A stretch of 64,000 bases of DNA, taken from Crocodylus rhombifer. Taxonomy: Eukaryota > Chordata > Crocodylia > Crocodylidae. Shown here in pieces: positions 12,200 through 24,295 of this stretch. The position numbers were made by a program, and so were the translations under genes. Every line of letters begins with the position of its first letter. The stretch's first letter is position 1. The DNA is taken from contig JAVSML010025185.1 of the NCBI GenBank assembly GCA_038503035.1, forward strand, positions 195,039 to 259,038, written 5' to 3'. The notes beneath the pieces are model-generated. The model did not search any database, was not told where the DNA came from, and saw only the letters and a list, made by a program, of their open reading frames with translations.

Positions 12200-14916
12200 A
12201 AATCTTAAAGACATTATAAGCAGTTATTAACTGAGCGTGTGACATTTGTAAGTATTTTGTATTCTGTTTCCTTCAACTACAGTAAAGCTTTCATTATTCT
12301 CTTTATGTTCTTTTTACACATCATATGAAAAAGTTCTGGCCATAGATATCTCTTCCTAGTCTAATGATTATCTTGGTCCTTTATTTTTCCCTAATCATTA
12401 TGGCATCTGAAAATATCTGTCCTAGTAGAGCTGCTTTCTGCAGACAATTGAGCAGTGATTCTTTATCAGGTTGTTGTGTCACCCTGGGGTGTCTTGGGAT
12501 CCTTTTAAGGGTGTTGCTGGGTGCCGTACAATATTGCTACATGATTCACAAGATAAACCCAGAGATTTCAAATCTGAGTCCATGGTGTCAGAAACATTCT
12601 AACCTGTTATGGTCTTTTAGTATTCTTCCCAATAAAAGAATTCCTGTTATTTTTCTGTAGTCTAGAAATGAATGAAACCTAAGAGTTGACTTTTTCTGAG
12701 GGGTTTGTTGAGTCTAACAAGTTGTGCCTTGAGCCTTAAGAACCACTGCCAGAGTTATCCTTAAGAACCAGAGTTGTCCTTGAAATGCTGGCCATCGGCT
12801 TGCATGTAGTTAAAGGGGAATGGTTTCCCACACTATGAAACTTTTTTAAAAAAATCTATTTTTTTTTTATCTCCTGCATTGAAATAAAACCAGAGCTTTC
12901 TGGAGTGTTCAAAAAGGAGAGGTAGGAAGTGAGAATGATATATAATTTAGCGGTGGGATAGCCTAAGTATGATAGCCAGGTTAAAGTGTCTACTCTGTCT
13001 GATTCCAGTATGAGTGCCCTTAACACCAAACTATTTGTTATTCTTTGGTAGGTCTCTCTATCTGTTCTTTACCAGAAATTCCATCTATTATCATTGTTCA
13101 TGGAAACATTTTTGGTTTAGAAAAATCAGCATTTTCTAAAGCTCCAACTTCTTCCACAGTACCCACATATTAGTTGTTCCAAAAGGTAATTAGCTAAGTT
13201 ACCTACATTGATTATCTGGCTATCAGTAGGCTCAAACAGTATGTCAAAAACTTCTTTGGAATGGTTCAGATTTACCATGGCTTGTAAAATAAAACTGCTG
13301 GTAAAATATTACTCATATGTCACTTGAGAGACAGAAGGCAATAAGGGAATAAGAGGCTTAAGTGTCATTATAACATTAAGTACCTTTCTCTGTCCCACTT
13401 GCAGATACAGAGATATACCCTCTCTTCAGTTTATGAGGAGACTGTGCAAAATTGATTCAGAAGAACTTCATCATGCACTGAACATTAATGTCTCTGGAGC
13501 TTTTTTAATGTCAGCATCAGATGTTCTTCAAAACTTAATGGATTTAACATGGTCTCCTCTTCCCTGACCAATTTGCATCTTTGAAATTTTGTGCAATTAA
13601 ATTTCACCCAACTTCTCACACTTTGGTGATGATGAGTAATGGACTAAGGAATTCAAAAGCAGGGATTATAAAAATGCCTTGAGAATAAAATCTATATATG
13701 CTTGCATATACATTTTAGGTCATTCAATCATTCTTTTCTGGTGGCAAGTAGAATTTGCAGAGAAAAATTGCCAGTGGATAATGAATGTGATGCCTGGTGG
13801 TCCTATACCAACACTCTGTTATAATATCAAGCTCAATTAAGGTCACCTTGATGTAAAATTGATATTATAGAGATAGAGAAGGGGCAGTGAACAGAACCTT
13901 GAATGATTCATATATTTGAAGAAGGTTTTTACACAGAATAGATAGTGAAATAAGGCCTCATCTTCTACAAGAGAAGAGACTGGATATGAAATGAGATGCA
14001 TAAAGAGGTTAAAGGAATATAAAGGATAGTGCTAAAAATAAATTTGGGGTGAATTTCCAATAGAACGTAAAAATTAATTCACAGTTATGTTAATGGGGGT
14101 CATACCTCTATTTTTTTGATGCTGTGATGAATACCTGTACTGATACTGTATAAGAAATAGGTAACAAGGGGCACAAATTGAAATAATCACAAAATGCAGT
14201 TTTGGACTGCTGACATAGCTGAACTGTAATGACCTTGACCAAAACTCCATACCTTCTTTTATTAAATGGAAGGGTGATAAGGTAATACAAAATTCAGTCC
14301 TGATGGTCTGATTTTTCTATGTAGTCAAGAGAGCTAGAATCTCTTCTTAAATGAAATATGAAAATCTCATGTAAACCACAATTCCAGGAACTGAAGCTTT
14401 TTGAAAGATACAAAATATTGTGAGGGTTGGTAACACTGTACACATTCCCAGGAAGCTAAACAAAATTGTGACTGGAAGGAGATTTTTATGAATCTGAAGA
14501 TTTTGTAGTAGAATTACACCATTAGAATGGCAGACAATTCCAAGTCCACAGCCTCCACTCAAGAATTCTTAGAACTAGAATTCTCAGAGCAAGACTTCTC
14601 TTAACTAGTTAGGCAGTGGTTAGATGATGCATGTACAAGTCAACTCGGAGTCAAAGATCAGAAGCGTCTCAGAAACAGATGCATGTAGGTCAGATGACAA
14701 CCTGGAATCTACTTCAGTTCCCAATAGGTGTTTAATAGGTTCCTTTCTCAGAAGACCAAAGTTTCCATGGGCCGTAACAGTGGATTAAATTTAATTCAAA
14801 ACAGTGCAACACCAATTAAGATGGTGTGGGAGATAGAAGAGATCTGGGAATTGCAGGAAGCTCCTTCGAATCTGTTTATTTCCCCCTTAAAAAAACAGTT
14901 TACTATATCTTTCTGT
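12200..14916. other. Intergenic stretch, no gene seen
   Basis: About 2.7 kb of unique AT-rich DNA. Short frames such as 12364-12660 and 14347-14562 show no known motif. I see no repeat family here. Confidence 0.45.
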
Positions 14917-15921
14917 AGGTGCATCTAGAGATGCACTTTTTGCCTAATTAGTAGGGACGTGTGAAATGGGTCATATTCGATTTGGATACAGGCCAAAGTG
15001 GGGACAGTGATTTGATTTGTTAATTCAGATCATTGTCCTGATTTGATTTGGCCAAATCTGCAGATTCGATGCTGATGTGGAAAATCAGAAATTAGGCCAT
15101 AGACACAGCTCCAAATGTTTTTTCTGCATACCTTGAGGTACCTGGTGCGACTCATGAGCGCTGAGAAGGTGGAACAGATGGAACATCCCACAGGAGAGCG
15201 GGGGGCCCTCGTGCTCAGTGGCGAACCCAGAAGTGAATCAAACGTACTTCCAGTCCACTTCTGGGTCCACTGCCGAGCATGTGAACGATGCCCCATACTC
15301 CCGTTCGATGCTCCATCAGCCCCAACATCTCAGTATTCATAAGCCACCTGGTACTTTGAGATATGTAGAAAAAAAATTTAAAGCTGTGTCTATGTCCAAT
15401 TCATTGGATCTTTCCAAATCCCTCCAAATCGATTCGGAGGTTTCCAATTTGATTCAGAGAGATTACGGTGTTTCCTGATTTGGTTCAGATTCAGAGATTT
15501 GGCTGCCAAATCAGGCCAAATCTCTGCTGAATCAAATCAGTGACTGAAGGTTCACAGAGGCCTACTAATTAGCTCCTCAGTAAAGCATCACCATCTACAC
15601 GTGCTCATATTGGGGCACAGTATTTTAATTAACTATGCTGTAGGATAGTACTGTCTGGAACAAATACAGCAGAGTAGTTACATGCACTGAGATGCACTTG
15701 TAGATGTTGACTGGGGCTAGCTGGGTTGGAGCAGCCCTACTCTGGCAAACTGACCCAATAGGCCTCCTAGGCCCTCTTGCCAGCTGGGGCTGCTCTGCCT
15801 CGGCTTAATGTGCTGTGGTCCCAGGTGCAAGTTTACACTCTGCACCTCAGAGAAATAAACTCTGGTGAAAACTGCACTGGAGGTTATTGCTACATGCTAA
15901 TTCCACATGTAAATGCACCCT
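14917..15921. mobile_element. Family E element, copy 2, split by hAT-A
   Basis: The left part (14917-14951, with ggtgcatctagagatgcact) and right part (15565-15921, with ctcctcagtaaagcatcacc and a right end ccacatgtaaatgcaccc) together match copy 1 at 451-853. The two parts are separated by hAT-A copy 2. Copy 1 shows the corresponding uninterrupted sequence. The element is non-coding. Confidence 0.65.
14952..15564. mobile_element. hAT-A foldback element, copy 2
   Basis: Exact 8-bp duplications ctaattag flank it (14944-14951 and 15565-15572). Termini are tagggacgtgtgaaatggg on the left and ttcacagaggccta on the right. Long inverted arms again end near gtaccttgaggt-type strings: ccttgaggtacctggtg at about 15131 pairs with acctggtactttgag at about 15345. 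At 613 bp it is the shortest copy. The core at about 15229-15267 is a degraded form of the family palindrome. It has no coding capacity. Confidence 0.88.
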
Positions 15922-16011
15922 GCTAGAATTTTTTTCCCCCCGTCTTACCCTTCCTTCCTATGCAAACCTTGTATGAAAATGGACTTTAAAAGCAAACATT
16001 TCCAGTTTTAT

Positions 16012-16271
16012 GGGTATGTGTACATGTAAACCTATGGCGATGTAGCGATGTACTATGTCACCAAACAGTGTGCTATGGTGGCATAGCGATCATGATCACC
16101 AGCTATGTTGCCATAGCAGCATGCTCCCCAGGATAGAGTGCCACTATGGCAACATAGCAGCAAAATTTAACCTGTGCTGTGTGCACAGCTCACTAACTGC
16201 CCATACTGCTCTGTGCTTTAGTACTTCCAAAGGGAAGCAATATGGATGTACAGTGACATGTAGACTTGCCC
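16012..16271. mobile_element. Small TIR element with three repeated hairpins
   Basis: The ends gggtatgtgtacatgtaa and, inward from the right, gggcaagtctacatgtca are an imperfect inverted repeat. Inside are three short palindromes of form CTATG-N4-CATAG at 16073-16086, 16103-16116 and 16144-16157. The second and third are also inverted copies of each other. No target duplication was resolved and no protein is encoded. The ends resemble the general pattern of family E (tctacacatgc), so the two may share a superfamily; that is inference. Confidence 0.55.
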
Positions 16272-16279
16272 ACTAAGCA

Positions 16280-17982
16280 CTTTTTATTGTTACCAATGGA
16301 GAACTGAAGACTATAACCTTTCTCACAACAATAAAACATTCTAAAACAGTGTAGGAATGTTGTTATACAGTGCATAGATATAAATGCACACATACATGTG
16401 AAGTTTTTGTCTATCCTGTACATTCTTGATTATATTCTATCACTTAGAGGACTGAGATATAAAGTGCAGAGCAGTTGCAACGTGATATAATGCCAAGGTC
16501 CATAATGAGTGAATAAAAAACTAATATCATAGGAAATTTTTATGCACCATTTGAGATGATAACTCATACAATTAGGGAAACATTTTCATTTAGAAATGAC
16601 AAAACATCCTTTCCACAGTTTGGATTATTATTACATTTTACAAACATACAGGAACTTCAATAAACAGTTATTATTTCTTCACACCTCCATTGTCATCATA
16701 TGCTTTCTTAATTATGCTAATTAGCTTATTCAGGATTTGTCATATTTATTGTAAGTGAAGTGGATTTTATATTCAGAGGAGGTGTTCAGAAGCCTTTTTT
16801 CTGTGTCCCATAAAAGTAGCTAGCTGCTATTAGACTTGGATTCTTTCTGCAATCCATGTAAGCCCTGAAGAAGAAATAGGATGTAAAAAGTGTCAGAAAA
16901 AAGGTTCATTCATTGTTATTAAATCAAATGGCTGACAGAGTACTGTTAATCTGAAGCAGAGTTGAGGAAACATTTTACAGCAGGATGGTTCCTTTGAGAT
17001 AACAGAGCTCACAGCAGATTCAGACTCCAGTGTAAAAAATCTTATTACAAATTACAAACAAGAAAATGGGACAAGGATGACCTGGCTTGTGTGCATCTGA
17101 GAGACAGATAGTATAGGAAACAGTGCAAAATGCAAAATAGATCATATTGATTACGAAATCATGTTTTAAAAATTAAGACATAACAAATAAGAAAATAAGG
17201 ATTATTGTCTTTATGCATTTGAAATGAAATGACTGAAACAAAAATCTTACTATGAAGTTTTTTCCAATATAAGTTTTGAATAAAGATATTAGTTTGAAGA
17301 GACTTTAGCTTTTAAAGGCACCTTTACATTATTAAAAGGAGAACATTTAGAAATTGCTAAAAAAATGGAGTCTGGTTTAGGAATGAGTTGCTAAAACCTA
17401 ATGTTAATAGAATTTTTTTCAAAAGATAAATAAAAGGAAAAATATCTATTGGAGTTGCAAATATTAAATCTCATTATTGCAATGTTGAGCTGCTTCAGAA
17501 AATCCTGTTTCTGAGATGAGAGAGAAATTTTTCCTTCACTGCTAGACTGGCTTTGCAAGAGCGGGGTCTTTTTCCACCTTCCTCTCAGCGGGTGGACTGG
17601 TCAGGTCACAATCTGTTTATGTTACCATAACCTGGCAGGTGTCCAGCACAGATGTACTTTCAATAAAGAATAGTTGGCGAGGGAATGGGAAGAACATCCT
17701 CTCATGTGGAATGGAATTGGGGCTCCTAATACTGGAATACAAGGAAACCATCCTTTCCCCTATCCCTTTAACTTCCATGTGAGGGAACAGCACTGTGGCT
17801 ATGGCAGTGGCTGAGACCATGCTAAAGGATGGGAAAGGCATGGGACCACAGGCAGTCTTTTCTTAGCCTAGACAGATTATGAACCAGCATTAGATATGTT
17901 ATTGCTAGATATATTTTTAAAAAATGAGGCCTGGAACTGGTAGTGTTCGAGTGATGTTGTCACTGTGATGGATCAGGAAATA
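16280..17982. other. Intergenic stretch, no gene seen
   Basis: Unique AT-rich DNA. The minus frame at 17617-17841 has no recognisable domain. Confidence 0.45.
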
Positions 17983-18141
17983 TGTGAGGCAAGGATTTTA
18001 GTGAACCATAGATTTTATTGGCCCACCTGAATGTTTTGGATAAACTTAGACAAGCTTTTGAATGCAATATGTTCTTCTAATGCATTGCATTCAAAACCTT
18101 GTGCAAGTCTATCGCAACCATGCAATTGGTCCAATAGAAAG
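17983..18141. mobile_element. Palindromic MITE, copy 2, decayed
   Basis: It shares tgtgaggcaaggattt, attttattggcc and acaagctttt with copy 1 at 12008. The inverted arm ends caaccatgcaattggtccaa at about 18115. The outer right end is no longer recognisable, so the boundary is approximate. Confidence 0.65.
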
Positions 18142-18479
18142 CTTGGAAAGTCATTTAACTGAGATGGAATAAAGTAGGTATGTATGGTCAGGCTGCTGCT
18201 GCATTCCAGTGACTTCTGGGGATCCAAAGATTAAGCCCTTTGATTTCAAATAAAATGGCAGTGACCCTATAAAGCATAGGAAAATGGAGATTCAGCTATG
18301 ACTGATGATAAGTTTTTAATACATAGACAGCCACATGAATAAAAAATGAAATGACGTGTTTACTTTCCACTTACGTAAATTCCAGCAGCAGAAGATCCAC
18401 TTCTTACAGACTACATTTATAAAGTCCAGTTTAAAATCCATACCTGGTGACTACATTCTTCTTTCATTTATGCCCCAAA

Positions 18480-18860
18480 TTTAAATTTAACAAGGCCAAC
18501 GCTGAGCTCCTTGTCTTCCCTCAAAAACTCTCAATGTCTACCTCTTTTCTCTTAATCGTCATCCTTTCCAACACTCAAGTAATTATCCTTGACTTATCCC
18601 TACCCTTGTCCTTCTAAGTCATACTCATATCATGTTATGCATTCCTTCTCGATGTCTTTAAGATATGACCTTTTCTCTCAGTCCTCACAATTAGAACTCT
18701 AATAAGGCCTCTATTTCCTGGCCCAACTACTATAGCCCTTCATTTTACTGCCCTCCCTTACACGCTTCTCCATCCCTCTTGAGCCCATTCAAAACACCAC
18801 TAAGATCATTGAATTTGTCTGTCACTTTGACCATAACAGCCTTGGTTTTTCATCTTTATT
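18480..18860 (+). pseudogene. Ancient L2-like LINE reverse transcriptase fragment
   Basis: One reading frame still gives EPIQNTTKIIEFVCHFDH at 18781-18834, resembling the conserved late RT block of L2/Rex-type LINEs (an IQN box followed by a phenylalanine-aspartate-histidine stretch). Upstream, near 18495-18600, a residue pattern AELLVFPQKL fits the segment that precedes it in such elements. The remnant is short, old and full of stops. The assignment rests on weak residual similarity. Confidence 0.5.
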
Positions 18861-19011
18861 CAAAGGTCCTACTGAAGTTACTATGAGTTTCCGCTGACTT
18901 CAAAAGACTCTGAATCAGGCTTGATGGCCCCAACTCAACAAAATACTTTGTCATATACTTAATACCTCACCTACCTCGCCCCACTTAAAGAAAATTCTGA
19001 ACAAACCAAAG

Positions 19012-19430
19012 AGTCCACTGGAGAGCAACAAGACTGATAGAGTATTTAGAACACAGGATCTGTGAGGAAAATTTGAAGGACCTGGTCTAGAAAAATAAAA
19101 TTTGTAGGGGAAATGGTAACTATCTTCAAATATCTAAAAGGTTGCTATAGAAGGACAGCGATTAAATGTTCCCTATAGCCACTGTGGAAAAAGTTGGAAG
19201 AATGGGCATAATGTACAGTAAAGATTTAGGCTCGATATTAGGAAAACCTTTTTAATTATCAGGATGATGAAACATTGAAACAGGTTATCGAGGAATGTAG
19301 TAGAATCTCCTTCAATGGAAGTATTTAAGAATGAGTTATGCAAACATCCCTTGGGGATGATCAGGGTATACTTTACCTGCCTCAATGTAAGGATTGAACT
19401 AAGTCCCTGAAACTATACATTTCTACATTT
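19012..19430 (+). mobile_element. Ancient CR1/L3-like LINE 3' end
   Basis: On the plus strand the segment follows the typical CR1-group 3' region: ggagagcaacaagactgata, atatctaaaaggttgctata, ggctcgatattaggaaaacc, gaatgtagtagaatctcctt, and a tail near 19390-19430 that reads like the group's terminal sequence. It is strongly diverged and non-coding now. Confidence 0.75.
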
Positions 19431-20494
19431 GTTCGATTGTACCAAACAAATTCCATACAAATTACTGGGACTCAAGCATTAAATGAATAGATTATTGATT
19501 CAAGGCTTAACTATTTCATTCCTTCATTGCATCACGTTCAAGATTCAAAATCCTGCTTAGCTCTGTCCCCTATTCAGCTAGTGTCATGCAAGGTTTCCCT
19601 TATGCCAACCTCATTAGCTAATGGATAACAAGTTTTAGGAGTGATTTTAAAAATGAATATAGTGGTATTACTTTAAAAACAAAACCTGAGTCACTATATG
19701 AAATATAGCTATTACTAAGATGCAAGTCATTTCCACTTTGGCTATTGCCAGCCTGTTTGTAGAATATGAGATCCTTTTCTGCTTGCAAGGCATCTAGTAA
19801 ATTGTGTGTATAACTAGACATAATATATAATCTAAGACACTGTCTTACAAAGAAGTCAGACTGTACTGTCACATGCAAATTTTACTTTTGTTCTTTCTTT
19901 TGTTGTTTCTTTCAATTTAAAGTAAGAGCTATTTAAACTGAAAGTCTATGATTTCTCTCTGGATGTGGAAAATTACAGTAATAATAATATAGTATGCTTA
20001 GTTATTTCAGTTAAGAATTTGAAGGTGGTGTACATTTATTTCAGCCCCACAGTGAGACAAACAAGAATTGATATAGGAGCAGGCTGATCTTAGCTACTTA
20101 TAATACAATAGCTTCCAAGACCTCATAACCTCTCTTGAAGATAAGAGCCTACAGTCCTCTATCCATAAACTAAACAAAGGTATTTTCTCTGTTTTTAATG
20201 TGCAGCTGGAGGAGAAGAAGGAGGTGGTGGTAGTGCTACTTTGTACTTACGGTACTTTCTTGGGTGTTAGAAGATGAGGTTTGAATCTTTTCAGGCAGAG
20301 AAGGGACTTGCACATGGTTTTCCTATGCCATAGGCTTACTGTGTAGAAGGGGGCCTGAAATGTTATGGTAAAGAAGTCAGGTGCAAAAGAAGTGTAGGTA
20401 GTTCTAATATCTAGACAAGAATTCTAAAAGATTTCAAGTTTGAAACCTCAATCTTCCTATATACCACAATGTAGTTATTTCCCTTACAGTCCCA
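19431..20494. other. Intergenic stretch, no gene seen
   Basis: Unique DNA. The minus frame at 19618-19878 shows no domain. Confidence 0.4.
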
Positions 20495-20602
20495 AAATGT
20501 CTTGCCTGTAGTCACACAGGAAGTATATGCTGAAGCTGGAAATTGAATACAAGTCTCCTTTGTCCAAAGCTCCTCTGTCCCTAACTACTGTACAATTCAT
20601 CC
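20495..20602 (-). mobile_element. MIR-type SINE fragment
   Basis: The plus-strand order gtcacacaggaagtatatgc, then gctggaaattgaatacaagt, then ctcctctgtccctaactact is the reverse of the MIR core and tRNA-like head. It is an ancient tRNA-derived SINE shared by amniotes and is non-coding. Confidence 0.6.
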
Positions 20603-20700
20603 TTTCTAGGATATACTTTATTTTTTAAAATGGTTAAAATAAACCATAATTAATATTTTTTCCACTCTCCAGGGAATCAAAATATATCAGACTTGTTAAT

Positions 20701-21968
20701 TCATAGTTTCATAGTTTCTAGGGTCAGAAGGGACCTGAGCAGATCATCTAGTCTGACTCCCTGCCATGGCAGAAAAAATTACTGAGGTCAAACGACCCCA
20801 GCAAGATGTTCATCTAACCTCCTCTTAAAGACTCCCAGGGTAGGAGCCAGCACCACTTTGCTTGGAAGTTGGTTCCAGATCCTAGCCGCCCTGACAGTGA
20901 AGTAGCACCTCCTGATAACTAGCCTAAATCTACCATCTGCCAGCTTGTGACCGTTATTCCTGGTCACTCCTGGCAGTGCTCAGGAGAACAGGGACTCCCC
21001 CAATGCCTGCTGGTCCCCTCTGACTAGTTTGTAACAGGCCACTAGATCCCCCCTCAGCCTTCTCTTGTGGAGGCTGAACAGGTTCAGGTCCCGTAGCCTG
21101 TCCTCATAGGGCCTGCCCTGCTGTCCCCTGAATACACGAGTGGCCCTCCTCTGGACCCTCTCCATATTGTCCATGTCTCTCTTGAAGTGCAGTGCCCAGA
21201 ACTGGATGCAGTACTCCAGCTGCGGTCTGACCAGTGCCGCATAGAGGGGAGGATCACCTCCTCGGACCTCTTCGAGATGCATCTGTGGATGCATGACAAG
21301 GTACAGTTGGCCTTCCTGACTGCATCCCCACACTGCTGGCCCATGTTCATCTTGGAGTCAATGATGACTCCAAGATCCTTTTCCGCCTCTGTACTGACAA
21401 GAAGGGAGTTCCCCAGGCTGTAGGTATGGTGCTGGTTGTTCCTCCCCAAGTGCATCATTTTGCACTTGTCGGTGTTGAATCCTATCCTATTCTCATCCGC
21501 TCACCCTTGTAACCTGTCTAGATTGGATTGTAGCCTATTCCTTCCTTCTAGTGTGCCCACATCCTCCCACATCTTAGTGTCATCAGCAAATTTGAACAGG
21601 GTGTTTTTTACCCCCTCGTCCAAGTCACTGATGAAGACGTTGAACAGTGCGGGCCCAAGTACTGAGCCCTTCGGAACCCCACTGCCCACGTCCCGTCAGG
21701 TCGAAAATGACCCATCCACCACCACCCTCTGGGTGCGGCCCTCCAGCCAGTTGGCAACCTAATTGACTGTGTGAGTGTCAACACCACAGTCCCCCAGTTT
21801 CTTAATGAGAACAGGGTGAGAGACAGTGTCGAAGGCCTTCCAAAAGTCCAGGAAGACTATGTTCACTGCTACCCCTGCATCTAATGATTTGGTGATCTGA
21901 TCATAGAAGGCCACCAGGTTGGTCTGACAGGACCTGCCACTGATGAACCCATGTTGGTTGCCCCTATT
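20701..21968 (-). mobile_element. CR1 LINE copy 2, 5' truncated
   Basis: The plus-strand low end, tcatagtttcatagtttcta, is the 3' terminal repeat of a crocodilian-type CR1. RT pieces follow on the minus strand: 20980-21333 (LVRPQLEYCIQFWALHFKRD), 21501-21689 with the catalytic box FADDTK intact, and 21759-21992 ([20 protein letters not shown], then FLDFWKAFDTVSHP). The 5' end is lost within RT at about 21968. Frames are broken between segments. CR1 copies are commonly truncated at the 5' end by incomplete reverse transcription. Confidence 0.93.
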
Positions 21969-21969
21969 C

Positions 21970-22756
21970 TTTACTTGCATTAAGTAAAACAACCACTCAG
22001 AATGAAGCCTTCTTTAGAGTTTGTGGCTGTAGGCCATGAACAATGTGCACTTTTTTGAATCTTTTAGAAGTTTGAGTTCTGCCAGAAAATTATAGATTGT
22101 ATGAAGACTTTGCCAGTGGTTCTTGTAACTGCTGTGAGCCTGATGAGATATGCCAGTGGACTAATAATTTTAGTAAGGACTGAAGTATGGGCTTGAGGCA
22201 ATGACATGCTCCAGAGACTGTGCTGGCAAAACTTTTCTTTTCTAAGACCTCAAATAGCATTTTCCTTGTGCCAAAAACATGCTTGAGGTTTTCCTAAAGT
22301 TCTAAACTCTGTCAGAACAGACTTCAGAAATTAATTCTCAGGAGTACCACTGACAAATGCAAGTGAATCAAGACTCAGTAAAATTAAAAGGAAAATGTAT
22401 TCAGACATTTTCAAATTATATGAATAGGAAATAGTCAGACAAAAGAAAGATTTAAAGATCAGATTGCCCTAAAACAATACTAATGGGAAGTTAAAAGAAA
22501 TACCACAAAATCTGCAGTTACATTTCCAGACCTAAGCTGGAGTCTGTGATATTTTTCCATCATCCAGGACTGGCTTGTTTTAATCCATTTTTACCCTCAC
22601 TAGCTATATAGCACAGATCTCACTATTCTCTAAACACTGATTGATGATGTATTTGCCAACTGATTTTCTTATGGATCAGGCCTTAACATTGTTCATTTGG
22701 ATTTGAATACTGCTAACCTAAGCCTTTATCTTTCCTGTAGTCTGACTTTTTACTGG
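21970..22756. other. Intergenic stretch, no gene seen
   Basis: AT-rich unique sequence without recognisable features. Confidence 0.4.
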
Positions 22757-23258
22757 GCACATATGCACATGCAATTAATTTAACTTGATAAACTCTGGTG
22801 CAGTATGAGCCAAAGTAAACTAATCCTGTTTTCACCATCTACACATGCATTTAAGTACAGTAATTTTCGCCACTCTCAGATAGTACCCGTGGTCATATCT
22901 ACACATGCACTTTACTGCGCAGTAACTTACTGCCTAGTAAGGCGTCACTATTTATACATGCACTGCAACTAAGGCCCAGTAGATTAATTTACAACACCAT
23001 TGGATAGTTCTGCCAGACACAGGTACTATCCACCAGTGGAATAAACTACACTTAAATATACGTGATGTTGGGATTAGTTAACTTTTGACTCAGACTGTGC
23101 TGGAGTTTATTCAGTCACATTAATGGCATGTGTAGATGAACCCTGTGTCTGATGGAACTATATGATGGCACTGTAAATTAACCTAGCTGTACCCTAATTG
23201 TGGCACATGTATAGGAAATTAGACTACTGTGCATTAAAATGCATGTGTAGATGTGCTC
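22757..23258. mobile_element. Family E element, copy 3, inverted and interrupted
   Basis: The left end gggcacatatgcacatgcaa with ttaatttaa and aaactctgg is the reverse complement of the right end of family E copy 1. The right end catgtgtagatgtgctc at 23241-23257 is the reverse complement of the family's left end. The element is therefore inverted relative to copies 1 and 2, and its middle is taken up by another family member at 22888-23147. Confidence 0.55.
22888..23147. mobile_element. Family E element, copy 4, nested in copy 3
   Basis: It runs from ggtcatatctacacatgcac to catgtgtagatgaaccctg and includes ctggagtttatt as in copy 1. The host copy breaks at gatagtacccgtg and resumes at gtgtctgatgg, which would join in an intact member. 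This suggests insertion with a duplication of only two or three bases. Confidence 0.55.
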
Positions 23259-23259
23259 A

Positions 23260-23923
23260 TTGACACATACTTCTGTTTTTATTTACTTACATTATTTCCT
23301 AAAAGAAAGAGGGAAAAAAAATCCCTTTTGTCATTATATTGCAAGGTTTCTTGGACATATATGTTTCTTGAATTCTTTAAATTTTTGTGAATTTAAATAA
23401 AGTTTATCATCTAAATTACAACATATTACAAACAAGTTAACCATTTGTGGGGGGTTTTAAAGTTAAAAACATCATATTTTTTTATTTCCATTGCTATGAG
23501 TGAGTATTGTTGGGCATTGTTTTAAAAACCAAAAAGCCCATAAGCTTTCCTTTCCATAATGTACTATATGAGAAAGGAAAGATTTTTCTCTTGACCAGTT
23601 CAGTCTCTTCATATCACAGCTGGCTGTTTCTGGCCAAGAGAGAATTCCCTGAGATGGCATAAAGCTAGTTGAGTTGTTTAACTAGCTTCTTTGCCACTTC
23701 TCTCTACTCTGCCAGAAGTGACATGCCAAGGGTGGGAAGGAGGCCCTAAACTAAAACCTAGCCTGAATCTTGGAGCTGTGTAAGGGTAGTACAATCTGAT
23801 CCAGTGTTTGGGCTATGATGGTCAAATCCAGTCCTTGTATTTCAAGCTTATGTTCCATAACAGACAGTGACTCAGGGTATGTATCTCAGGGTATGTATAA
23901 ATGGTGACACACCTGAGTTGGAA
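23260..23923. other. Intergenic stretch, no gene seen
   Basis: Unique DNA. A two-copy tandem of ctcagggtatgtat lies at about 23871-23898. The minus frame 23472-23660 has no domain. Confidence 0.4.
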
Positions 23924-24287
23924 CAGGGGTGTCTAGCTTCTAAGTGCCTGGGCGCCATGTACCATGCAAACTGCGCTAGTGGCTGCTGTACCCTGGGCAC
24001 CCTGGGCAGCCTGCTGCAACATGTGCCACATGGGCTTCGCTCTCACATGCTACTGCATCATTGTGCACACACACAGCTGCAGCCTCACTCTCCACTTCCC
24101 ATGCTGTGCTGCACTACCCTGGGAGGTGGGGGCAGGTGGCAGCCACTGGAGGAGGGAGTGGGAGCCTGGAGACTCTGGCTGCAGCCACAGTAATAGGGAG
24201 AGCAGCAACCAGGCAAGATGCTGGGGTCTACAACTTCAACCCTTGTGAGGCACCATGTGGCCCCAGGATGGCAGTTGCCTAGCCCTA
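23924..24287. mobile_element. Probable non-autonomous hAT (Charlie-like ends)
   Basis: The left end caggggtgtctagcttctaa and, inward from the right, tagggctaggcaactgcc are weak inverted repeats. Flanking octamers agttggaa and aagtagaa agree at only 5 of 8 positions. The interior is GC-rich, with short accidental frames on both strands. The hAT label is an inference from end shape and composition contrast with the AT-rich surroundings. Confidence 0.45.
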
Positions 24288-24295
24288 AAGTAGAA

